Part shown: piece by piece, positions 39,872-50,039 of the stretch | How positions within the stretch are numbered: the stretch's first letter is position 1 | How the letters are laid out: each line of letters opens with the position of its first letter | From: Zopfochytrium polystomum | Taxonomy: Eukaryota > Chytridiomycota > Chytridiomycetes > Chytridiales > Chytridiaceae | Length of the DNA stretch: 64,000 nucleotides | Direction: 5' to 3' | Assembly: GCA_025765615.1 (NCBI GenBank) | Contig: JAIVFJ010000011.1 | Span: 496,001-560,000, forward strand | Translations under genes and position numbers: made by a program | The notes under the pieces: generated by a model | Seen by the model: only the letters and a program-made list of their open reading frames with translations | Told to the model about the DNA's origin: nothing | Databases searched by the model: none

Positions 39872-41790
39872 TCACTTGGCGCTCGCGCCAACGTGCCTCT
39901 GCCTCAACCTCGACACCTCCCCGTACGCCGCCGCTACGCCCAAGGGCACCGTCAGCGCCAGCCCCGCAACGCATACCGCCGCCGACGTCGAAAACCACGC
40001 CTTGTTCATCGCAAACACCAGGCCAAAGTTGAATGGCACCGACAGAGTCACCGTCACGCGCAGGAACGATTGAATGGCGGCGGCCTCGAGGGTGTACCTC
40101 CATCTGGGGAGGATCGTGTAAGGTGACGGTGTTTAGCTAAGAAACAAACACACGTGCGCCATAGGTCGCGCGGCGGGGTGGGGTGGGAACTTACGCGTGA
40201 AGGGCATAGCACAGCGTCGAGGCGATGAGCGAGAAGAACACGTAGAGAAAAGTCGTGATAATGAAGGCGTCCATGGTCGTCAGATCTAGTTTTTGTCCGG
40301 GTCATTTCTCGTTTAAACGTGGAAGAGTGGGGAAGAAGGGGGGGGGGGGGGGGGGGGGGGGGGGGCTGGTGAGGGATAGGAAAGGGGACCGCGTACATCG
40401 CACTTTGGGGAGCTCTTGGGACACGACCACGTTCAGAGTGACGACCGACAGCATCAGTGCGACCATTCCCGTAAAGCGCGGCGGAAACTGCGCGGGCTCG
40501 ATAAAGTAGGTGGTGCAGCTGACGAGGCAGAGGATCGCCATCGGAAGACTAGTGCGGCGGTTCGCACATCAGCGCGTCTTACTTTCACAGGGCCTCCCCT
40601 CCCCCGCCGTTTGGAAAACCTCTCGGCTTACATGTATCGCGTGATATACGACGACGGCACGCGGGTAACCTCAAAGGTGAACGTCGCCTCCCCCGCCGCA
40701 TTCACCGAGCTTTGGTTGCTGATCAACTGGGGCGCCCGGGGAAGCGAACGGAATCACAAAAAAAAAAAAAAAAAAAAAAAAAAAGCGGCGCGAGCGTCGT
40801 GTGAGGATTTTGAATTTTTGGCCAAAATGGCCCCCCCCTCCAGTACAGGTGAGAAAAGCTTACGGTCCAAAGCGACGAAAAGCCGTCCGCGGCGAACCCG
40901 GCGCCGACAACGTCCAGCATGAGACGACCGCTGTCGCCCTTGCCGAAAATCAGCGAGACGGAGAGGGTCTGGTTGTCGTAAGGGAAGCGGTGGAGGTTGT
41001 ATTTGGAGGAGAAAGGCAGGACGAGTTGCTAGTACGTGGAAACAAAAAAGGTTGTGGCGGGGGGTTTGAGGGGGCGGCGCGAGAGTGAGAACCGGCTGGC
41101 TGGGGGGTTTGAAAGTTTTTGCGGGTTGGCGGGGTGCGTGCGGAAACAGACGCTGTCACAGCCTACCCTCGACCACACCACGGTCCCCAACCCGTTCGCG
41201 AGGATGTTAAAGTCTTCAAAGATCGGGTTGGGCATGTTGGCGGTGTCGATGGCGAGCTTTGAAAAGTAAATGACCGGCGTCCACGCGAGCGTCGGGTCGA
41301 CCTCGAGCGGCGCCACGTCCGCAAAGTTTCGGTTTGCAAAGCTCAGGCGCGGGTCGGTCCAGATCAGCAGGACGGTCATGTCGAGCTTTTTTTTTTTTTT
41401 TTTTGGATTTGTGTGAGCCGTTACAAAGAAAACGTCCGAAACACAAAACACCCGCCCCCCGGCGACACACACAATAAAAGAGCTAGACTTTGGCTCGACG
41501 CCGTAGATTCGGTTGACGTCGAGGAACACCGAGACCACGGTGCTGCCCTGCGCCGTGACCTCTCCCGACGCGGAGATGTAGGGCGGGTCGAGCTTGCGGT
41601 ACGGCCTCTCCGGGTTGTAGAAGAGGTACTGCGTCGCCAGGTGGGTGGAGGCTGTCGTGTTGATGCTGAAGCCGGCGGGGAAGATTGTGGTGGTGTTCGC
41701 GGCGGTGATGGTGGTGGTGGCCTGGGCAGCAACGGTCTGGGTTGCGGTGAGGAGAAGGAGGGAGAGGAAGCGAGCAACGGTGGCCGGCAT
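39872..41790 (-). CDS. Pentameric ligand-gated ion channel (Cys-loop/Pro-loop receptor), copy 1
   Basis: Seven exons (41790-41473, 41385-41167, 41028-40864, 40726-40632, 40548-40397, 40285-40195, 40103-39872) join in frame into 423 residues. A signal peptide (MPATVARFLSLLLLTATQTV) precedes the extracellular beta-domain: SSFIVLDMTVLLIWTDPRL, WTPVIYF, and the loop YNLHRFPYDNQTL. That loop has the conserved FPxDxQ core but no Cys pair. M1 is in LPMAILCLVSCTTYFIEP. M2 starts at the PPRF site and ends ELPKV, and M3 is TMDAFIITTFLYVFFSLIA. A short loop leads to M4 and then an extra hydrophobic stretch (VCVAGLALTVPLGVAAAYG). The family forms homo- or hetero-pentamers in the plasma membrane gated by extracellular ligands. 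PPRF resembles the PAR site of anion-selective members. The ligand is unknown. Confidence 0.88.
40338..40365. repeat. Run of 28 G inside an ion-channel intron
   Basis: An unbroken G28 on the plus strand lies in the fifth intron of channel copy 1, so the pre-mRNA carries C28. The paralogous intron of copy 2 lacks it. Confidence 0.9.
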
Positions 41791-42692
41791 GGTGGAGGTT
41801 GTGGTGGAGGGCGTGTGGGCTGTGGAGTGGAGTCTGACTTGAAGTGGCGCATTAAAAAATGGAGGGGAGGCTGCGCGTTTGCGTTTTTCCCTAACTGCAC
41901 ACAAACACAAAAGACAGCTTTTGGGATCAACCACCCGCCAGCCAACAACAAAAAAAAAAAGAAAAAAAAAGCAAACGGTGGCGTATTCTGAAGTGCTTGT
42001 CAGGTCGGACAACAAAGTCCGACCAAAAAATCTTCCAAAGCCCTCCTCAGCCAACTAGTACTCTGTGCAGGCGGGGAATGGCGCCGTATTGCAAAGAAGA
42101 TGTACACTAACGCGGTTCAGACCGATGAAGCGCATCTCGTCAATCTCGTCAAAGTTGCGTACGAGAAAAATCCACATACAACCGTCCCCTTGACGTTGCC
42201 GAGGTCAATATATTGCCGAGGAAACCGGAGGGCGGAGGGCGGTTGTTGAATGGCTGTGATGTGCAGAGTGCGTATGGCTGGGAGGGCAAAGAAGGGTGAC
42301 AAGGACGAGGAGGGCGGGGGAGAGTGTGCCGGCATCCACGGTCGTCTCTGACGGAGTGAAGGAGAGAAGGGTGCAAGTGAGTGCCAGATGTGTTTAGTGT
42401 GGAAGAAGTCAGGGGCGGAGCATCCTGCTTACTGTCTCTGGGACCCGCCCCTCCAGAAAAAGCTGCAATCGATCTGCATACATTTATACGCACAGAACCT
42501 GAACCCGCAAGTACCTCACACGCCAATTGCATTTGAAATTTGAAAGAATAAGTGACTGACTTGTTTGCCTAGCTTACTTCATTCACTACTGAACAAACTC
42601 AATCAAAACTACTTCTTAACTAAATAATCGAAACCAAAAAAAAAATAGGGAAAAATCGAAAAAGACTGCCGCCATACTCGACGAGCTCATCG
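41791..42692. other. Spacer between the two ion-channel genes
   Basis: Promoter region of channel copy 1 and 3' region of copy 2. It has A-runs near 41950 and 42640. No supported gene is seen. Confidence 0.55.
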
Positions 42693-44442
42693 TCACTTTG
42701 GCCCACCACCCTGCTGCTTCTGCTTCGACCTCGACAGCTCCCAGAACGCTGCGCCGACGCCCACCGGCACGGTCAGTAGGAGACCTGCCACGCAGACGCC
42801 GGCACCCGCCGAGAACCCGGATTTGCTGAGGGAGTACACCAGGCCGAACGTGAATGGGATCGTCAGGGTCACCGCTACGCGAAGGAACGCCTGTAATGCG
42901 GCCGATTCAGTCGTATATTTCCACCTGGACCGAGGTTGCGGAAGAGGGGGTGGAGGTTGGGGCTTTAATTCAAGGGGGAACACTTTGCACGATTTTAAAA
43001 CTCACGAGTGCAGAGTGTAGCACGCCGTCGACGCTATTAGAGAGAAGAAGACATATAAAAACGTGGTGATGATGAAGGCGTCCATAGTCGTTAAATCTGA
43101 TTTTGTTTTGGAGGATGACGTTCTCGTTATCAAAACGCGAAAGCAAGAGGTGAAAACAGATGCCAACTACTACACGTACATTGCACTTTTGGCAACTCCT
43201 GCGAGACAATGACATTAAGGGTGACGACGGCCAGCATCAGCGCGATCAAGCCGGTGAAACGTGGAGGGAACGCCGAAGGCTCGATAAAGTACGTTGTGCA
43301 ACTGACAATGCAGAGCAAGGCCATTGGGAGGCTGGAAAATGAGACCCCCCGAGATCAGTTTCGAACATCGGCAGAGGAACTCGAAACGGGACGAGCGGGC
43401 TTACATGTATCGGGTGATGTACGAGGACGGCACGCGGCTGATTGCAAACGAGAAGGTTGCTTCCCCGGAGCCCGTTGCGTTGGTCGTGTTTGTGTAGTCG
43501 TCCAGCTGTGAGGACGAGGGTGGTTGTGAGTGACCGAGTGCAATGCTCAAAGCACAGGCTGCAACTTACGCTCCAGAGCGACGAAAAGCCATCAGTAGTG
43601 AACGTGGTGCCGGCCACCGCGAGACCGAGTCGGCCGCTGTCGCCTTTGCCGAGGACGAGGGAGACCGAGAGAGTTTGGTTGTCGTAAGGGAACCCGCGGA
43701 GGCTGTATTTCGACGAGAACGGCAGGACCAGTTGCTGAGGACGATACCAAGGGGACAAGAGCAAGAATCAGTCACCCGCAACGTCGCGAACCAAAGTTCA
43801 ACCTTACCCGCTGCCACACTACAGTCCCCCTGCCGTCTCCAATGATGTAAAAGTCCTCAAACACCGGGTTGGGCACGTTGGCGGTGTCGATGGCAAGCTT
43901 GGAGAAGTATATGAACGGCTTCCAGACGAGGTCCGAATCGACTTCGAGGGCCGTCGTGGTCGCAAAGTTTGCATTTTCAAAGGCGAGGCGGGGATCGATC
44001 CAAGCGAGGTTGACGGTCATGTCGAGCTTTAAAGGAAAGACACCCAGAGCGTTAGCCCAAATACAAGAGAGACACGGTTCAACATTCCCCCATTTTGCTC
44101 CAAACTCACAATGAACGAGCTGGACTTGGGTTCAACGCCGTAGATGCGGTTGACGGTAAGTTCGACGACGACGGTGGTGCCTGCGCTATCGGTGACCTCG
44201 CCTGTGGTTGGAGAGACGTACGGCGGGTCCAGCTTGTGGTAGGGCCGGGCGGTGTTGTTGAACAAGTACTGGGTCGCAAAGTGGGTCGAGGCGGTGGTGT
44301 TGATGCTGAAGCCCGTGGGGAGCTGCAGGACGGTCGAGTTTGCGGGGGCGATAACCGTCTGGGCTCTTGCGGCGGATACGCATGCGGCTGCGACGGCGAG
44401 CAGGACGCCCAGCAGGCGGCGTGGCGAGGCTGTGGTGCGCAT
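42693..44442 (-). CDS. Pentameric ligand-gated ion channel, copy 2
   Basis: Seven exons (44442-44110, 44026-43808, 43734-43570, 43505-43405, 43331-43180, 43096-43006, 42924-42693) join in frame into 430 residues. Exons 2, 3, 5, 6 and 7 have the same lengths as in copy 1 (219, 165, 152, 91 and 232 nt), with identical intron phases. A signal peptide (RRLLGVLLAVAAACVSAARA), the extracellular LDMTVNLAWIDPRL, WKPFIYF and YSLRGFPYDNQTL loop, the PPRF-to-ELPKV M2 segment and TMDAFIITTFLYVFFSLI are all present. The C-terminal fifth hydrophobic segment is conserved (VCVAGLLLTVPVGVGAAF). Same orientation and 900-bp spacing indicate tandem duplication. Both copies look functional, so a heteropentamer is possible. 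N-linked glycosylation sites NTT, NST and NTT are visible in the outer domain. Confidence 0.88.
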
Positions 44443-44834
44443 GATGGGGTAGGGGGGGAGGGGGGGGGGTAAGGGGGGGCGGTCGGTTGAGTAGCGGAGC
44501 GGTGCGAGGTGAAGCCGGCGTTAAGACAGGGGGGGTGGTGGGTGAAGTGGTGGCGGTTGTTGGAAGCGTGGGAACCCTTTTTTTTCTCCTTCTTCTGTTT
44601 GATTTTAATATTGAGTGTGTGGGTTGCTTTGTTGCTTTGGGGGTTGCTGTTGTGGGGGGGGACAGGGCAAGAGACAGAGGCACAAGACAGGCAAACAGAC
44701 TGACCAGCCCCCGACAGACAGACAGACTGTCTTCGACCTTCCCGTCGGCATCCGAAAACTGAGCCCTTTGTGTTTCATTTAGGCCCAAAAGGGGGAGATC
44801 GGTGGATCAAAACAATGAAAAGAGAGAAAGGGGG

Positions 44835-44870
<36 letters not shown>

Positions 44871-44892
44871 AGAGATAGAGAGAGAGAGAGAT

Positions 44893-44942
<50 letters not shown>

Positions 44943-45878
44943 CATGGAGGGAGACATGCAAAACACTAAGGTGAGGGGCCCCCTCCAGTGGTTCAAAGCT
45001 CCGCTGGAAGCAAAAACAACAAATGCAATATTAAAACTAACATAAGCCAAGGAGCGTTTCATCAAGTCAATTACCTCGCCGCCACAGAGTCGTTGGGAAG
45101 AATTTCACGAGGAAAAATCACTGCCCGTGGGTTGATGTGGTGTTGCCTTCAACGGCTGGCATTGTGACTTGAACCCTAGGCCCTTGAGTGACAAGATACC
45201 CAGACCTCCCATGCTTTCTCTTGTGCAAACCCTACAGCGATCGGAGCCAACACGGAGCATTGCAAACGTGCGTCATACCAGCTCACCTACCCACGACAGA
45301 TAGCAGCATCAAGTGTACGCAGTGGCACGCAATGGAGGTGCGCCCATTAGTTAGATGGTGGGATCTGGGTGATGGGGAGGATTGAGTGTCCGTTGCAAAA
45401 TAAATGTAAAATAGCCGCACCCTTGCTTGCCCACGAGAAGAAAGAGTTCAGTCTTGAATCACAAGGAGTGGTGCAGTGGAGATGCCTGATGACCCTGTAA
45501 GTCCGTAGCGCATTGGGTGGGTTTGCTGAGGTGATACCTGGATGCAGTCTATAACGGTTCACTGTTGATGGCTCTTTCTCTTCCCGTCGGCCCCTTCAAG
45601 GCTGGAACAATATAAAATTAAAAAAATTGCACTGCTGTTGGGAGTTCGCAGCGCCGGTAAACATCGGGTGTGGGCTCCGTTTGATTTTCCAAAACCAGGG
45701 GTCATGATTCTCCATGTAGGAAGTTTGGCCCCAGGCAGTGAAAAATCATCCCCAAGGTTTTGCGCAAAGTCGACACAGAATTACTTCGCTAATTGTCACT
45801 GGGATTGGCCCAACCTCTTCTTGCGATTCACTCAGGTCAGCAACATCGCGTTATTCACCCCCCACCCCCCCTTCTTCA
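44443..45878. other. Intergenic region with a long (GA)n tract
   Basis: Promoter of channel copy 2, then (GA)n with few interruptions at about 44827-44941. No supported gene lies between 45000 and 45878; the end is probably 3' UTR of the coiled-coil protein gene. Confidence 0.55.
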
Positions 45879-47711
45879 TCAGTGCGGCATCATATCCAGG
45901 AGCAGCGACAGCACCTTCTTCTGGATGGCCAGGTGGTCCGCCTCCGTCGACACAAAGAACAGCGGCACGCCAGCCTTGTCCGTCGTCGTCGTCGTCGTCG
46001 TCAGGGGAATCCAAAAAGGGGAGGTTCACACACAGAGAAACGTTGTTCAGTCGCTTTTTACTGAGCCGAAATGCAAATAAAGCGTGCACTCGCTACCTAC
46101 CCTCTCCATCTCCGCCTGATGGTACTTGAGCAGCTGCCCCATCTCCGAGTACAGGTACATGTCAAACTCGGCGAGTTCCCGCGTGCAGTCGGCTTCCAGC
46201 CGCGCGACCGCCCGCGCTGGCGGTTTGTTCCCGAGCAGCTCCCTGCCAACGACAAAATAAAATAGTTGTGCGTATTATAATCAGCGCAGAGGGCGGAACG
46301 GCGAGAGCTTACGCTGCAAACACCTGCGACCGCTTCTTTTCGTGCTTCTCAAGCACCAGTTCGCGCTGTGAGAGGAGCACCGACTCTTTGGCTTCCTGCG
46401 TGCCCCCCCGAACAACAACAATCGTAAAACTCGAAGTCAGAGATCCGGCAACCACGTGCAACCACCCAAACTCAACAAAAAAATAAACACCCTCACCTGA
46501 TCCTGCCGCAGCCGCTTCACAACCTCAAACACCGCCTCGTCCTCTGCGAGCCGCGCAAGCTCCGCCAGCACCCCCGGCGTGATCTTCAGCGGCCCGCGCG
46601 GCGCCGGCGCCGCGGGCGGCTGCTGCGGAACAACAGCCGCCGCCGCCGCCGCTGGCTCCACTGCCCCCGTGCCCATGAACAACCCCGACACCATCGACGA
46701 CGACGACGACAACGACGCCGACGAAGTTGCCGGCGACGCCCCCACCCCCGCGTCACTTCTCCCGCGCGCACCATGCTGCGGCGCTGCGACCCCAGTTCCC
46801 GCCCCGGTCGACAACGACGACGCGCCCGCCCCCTCCAGCGGCGGCAAGCTCGCGAGCTGCGGCCGCGCCGCCGCCGCCGCCTGGCCGCCTCCGCCGCCGC
46901 CGCCAGCGGCCTCCTGCTGCCGCAGCGTCGCGCGGACTTGCTGGATCACCGCCGGCGACAGCGCCATGGACAGCGCGCTCGAGAGGTCAAAGGACGGGGG
47001 CGCCGGTGCGGGGTGTGCAGGGTGTGTGGCGGGACCGTTTGAGGCGTTGGCGGCGGCGGCGGGGAATATCGGCGGAGGGGTGTAGGACTGTGCGAGCGTC
47101 TGCGCGAGGCCTTGAAGGCCGCCCAGCGATGGTGCGGCGGCCGGCGGCGCCCCCTGTGTGGGTGTGGTGGGGTGGGGTCGTTTTGTGATGCGGATGTTAG
47201 AAGTGAGGGTAAGCGGAAGGAGTGAAGTGCAACTTGCGTGAAGACGCGTCGTTTCGCTGAGGGCCGCGAGCAGCTCCTGCGGGAAGTAACAAAGAGGAGG
47301 TTAGGGGGTCATTTGGCCCTGTGAGATGCGCGAGCACGGTTTTTTTACCGTGGCGCGACCAAAGCCAGCAGCGCCATCCCCGCCTCCGCCTCCGCCGCCG
47401 TCGAATCGGCCGACGCCAGTGCTGGACGGCCATTGGCGGAGTGCGCTGCCGCCGCCGGCGCCGCCGAATGATACGCCCGTCGACGACGACAACGACGACA
47501 AGGAGTCTGAAGGTTGGTGAGGTGCGAGGGACCCGAAGAGCGCGGGGTTGGGCAGGGAGGCCGCGATCGCGGCGATCGCGGCTGGATCGAAGGTCGGCAG
47601 CGTCGGCGGCGGCGCCTGGGCGGGGGCCGGCGGTGGGGCAGGCTGCGGAGGCGGGAGGACGGACTGCAGCGACGCGAGGATGGCGGCGAGGTCTGGCGGT
47701 TGCTGTTGCAT
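45879..47711 (-). CDS. Low-complexity protein with conserved C-terminal coiled coil, function unknown
   Basis: Six exons (47711-47349, 47276-47238, 47153-46497, 46395-46313, 46242-46101, 45974-45879) join in frame into 459 residues. The N-terminal two thirds are Pro/Ala/Gly/Gln-rich and probably disordered (MQQQPPDLAAILASLQSVLP). Then comes a helical module: PLKITPGVLAELARLAEDEA, VVKRLRQDQEAKESVLLSQR, ELVLEKHEKKRSQVF, and MYLYSEMGQLLKYHQAEMER-AGVPLFF. The last part looks conserved across eukaryotes but I cannot name the family. The intron at 47237-47154 joins in frame only as GC-AG (GCAAGT donor). There is no signal peptide or TM helix; a nuclear or cytosolic scaffold is possible but speculative. 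Confidence 0.72.
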
Positions 47712-47847
47712 CGTTGACACGTGAACCGCCAACCAAAAGTTCAACAACTCTTGCTATCTATTGCCGTCTCTGCCACCAGACCGCAAGCGCAAAAACTACT
47801 TGGGCTACCTTCTACTGCCTTTTCTCCGGCCCAGCCACGAACTACAT

Positions 47848-49994
47848 TCATACGCCCGCATCCACCCCACTGCCCCCGCGCGACCTTCGCTCCAACGTTG
47901 GCTCCGTCAGCACCACCCTGGGAGGAGCCGCTCCTGCCACACCAGACGGACCATTCACGCCGTCCACAAACTCCGAAGCCGGCGTCCCAAAAAGCGACGC
48001 TTCCACAACCTCCTCGCCGTCCGCGTCGTTCGCCGTGTCCGTCTCGTTCCCCGCCGCCGCCCGAGCCGCGCCGACGTCCACGCTCGGCGGATCCACAGAC
48101 GAAAAACTGGCATGGGAGGTTCCGACCGAGGCCGGCGCAGCCGCGGCGGTGGTCTCGCCGAAAGTTGGGCTTCGGAGAATGCTGTGGAGCGCCTCGATGG
48201 ACCGCGGCGTGGAGCGGACAGAGTGGTAAAAGATGCGCTCGTGTGTGACAAAGGCGTCTTCTTCAAAGTCGATGATTTGCGCGAGGCGACTGTGCCCGGG
48301 GCGTGTTTTGGAGTGGCCTGGGTTATTTTTGCGAGTTTTTGGGGAGGGCAACGAGGTGGATGTGTGGTTATTTATGAATACATTTTCTCTCGTTGTCCAC
48401 CAAATCCCTCACCAAGAACAAAACCAGAGGTGCGGATGCGGATGCGCGGGATCCCGTCGCTGAGCGGAGCGCGGGGATGGTGCACAGAGGAGGATGCCAT
48501 CAGCAGACGTCCGTCCGGCAGCACTCGGTGATGCGAGAGCGCAACGGAGTCAAAGTAGAGCGTTTGTCCGTCTGGAGGCGGCAGCATCCGTGTTTTCTTG
48601 TCAATGACTGGCTTGACGCCCGTCTGAGAGGAGAAGAAGAGGTTATGGTTCACGCGGGTCGTAGCGTCAACCACTTCCAGAACGTCGGTTGTCAGGCAAA
48701 TGTCGTCCCACTGCGGCCGCGTCTATCAAAATGAAAATGCTTGTCACCGACAGTGTCCAAGCACAGCCAAGGCCAAAGCTCCTTACCCCAGCACGTCGCA
48801 GATACTCGTACGCCCTGTCGAAATCGCACGGAATCTCCGTCACAAAGAGAAGCCTCGTCCTGTGCCGCTGGTGCAGAAAGATCTTGAACGGTACCCGCTT
48901 CGTCCCGCGCGCCTCCTTCAGCCAAACCCAGTCCGGCGAGTCCAGCAGCCCTAGCACCCGCCGGCACAGCCGGTCGATCTGCGCGGGCGACCACGGCTCG
49001 AACGGTCGGTCCGGCGCGGCGTCCGACGAGACGGTCGAGCCGGACTCCTCCGTGACGACCGACGGCGAGACGCCCCGCGGCAAACCAGACGACGACGGCG
49101 ACGGCCCCTCCGACGAACCGGCGGAGCCTTTCGCACCGTCCACGGACTGGTCCCGCTCCCCACGCCTCGACGCCCGCTCGTGCGCCGACGCCTGCTCCAG
49201 CGCCTTGTACCGCGCACGCACCGAGATCCGGCCGCCGCCGCCGCCGCCGGCTCGCGCCGGCTTCCGCGCTCCTCCGCCGACGGCGCCGGCGGAGGCGGCG
49301 GTTCCGCCCTTCTTCTTCATCAGCCGGTCGAACCGCACAAAGTCGGTCTCCCAGTCTCCGCTGTCGCTGCCGCCGTCGCCATCGCCGCCATCGTGCTGAT
49401 CGGCACGGGGTTTTCCGGCGGGAGGTCGGTCTCGAGAGGCGGAGCGCCGCGGGGGCGGGGAGGATGCCAGGTCGTCGGAGTTGCGGAGGCCCAGCCGTCG
49501 GGCGGGGAAGCGTGGGGAGTGGGTGGGGCTGGGCTGCGGGGTGGACGGGCGGCTGAGGTGGGACAGCTTGGGGTCGACGGGGAGTGGGGGGTTGTTGTAT
49601 ATCCTAGGGGTGGGAGGGGCAGGGTAGACTGTTTCTGGCTCGGCGCGCAGGATCACGGCGAGGACGAAAAGGCAGGCAAAGTAGAACAAGATGCCCAACG
49701 ACACATGGAGCGAGGATGCGACCATCGCTGTGGTTGGTTGTTTTGGTTGAAGTTAGCTGTGCTGAAATCGTCAAACAGTTGAGTCCACTTACCTTGGTGG
49801 ATGACAAAGAGGACTGGGGAGATGGTGATCAGCCGGAGGAAGAGTACCGCCTTGTCCTCGGCAAGCGTCGGCGGGCGAGTACGGGCGGATCCGGCGGGCC
49901 TGCCACCGCTACCGCCGCCGCCGCCGCTGATCGGGTCCAGCGACGCAGGCGGCGGATACGATGGGATGGACGACGCAACCTTCATCATCGTCAT
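47848..49994 (-). CDS. Membrane-anchored START-domain-like lipid-binding protein
   Basis: Exons 49994-49793, 49727-48787, 48722 to about 48413, and 48289-47848. Two hydrophobic helices near the N-terminus (AVLFLRLITISPVLFVIH and SLHVSLGILFYFACLFVLAV) are followed by a long disordered Pro/Ser/Gly region. A START-like domain follows: DSPDWVWLKEARGTKRVPFK, FDRAYEYLRRAGTRPQWDDI, VLEVVDATTRVNHNLFF, DSVALSHHRVLPDGRLLMAS. START domains hold a sterol, phospholipid or ceramide, so lipid transfer at a membrane contact site is plausible. The last intron does not join in frame with its best sites (donor phase 1, acceptor phase 2), leaving a weak alternative site or a one-base error. The C-terminal exon continues with HERIFYHSV, which fits the fold. 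Its start codon is 45 bp from the divergent amidohydrolase's. Confidence 0.6.
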
Positions 49995-50039
49995 GTGCCC
50001 CTCCCCCACAATCACGATCGATTGAATTTCTTCGCAACC
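49995..50039. promoter_or_regulatory. 45-bp spacer between two divergent start codons
   Basis: The ATG at 49994 (minus, START protein) and the ATG at 50040 (plus, amidohydrolase) are separated by only 45 bp. Both transcripts must start within this spacer or inside the opposite gene. Both start codons are supported by in-frame joining to well-conserved downstream exons. Confidence 0.55.
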
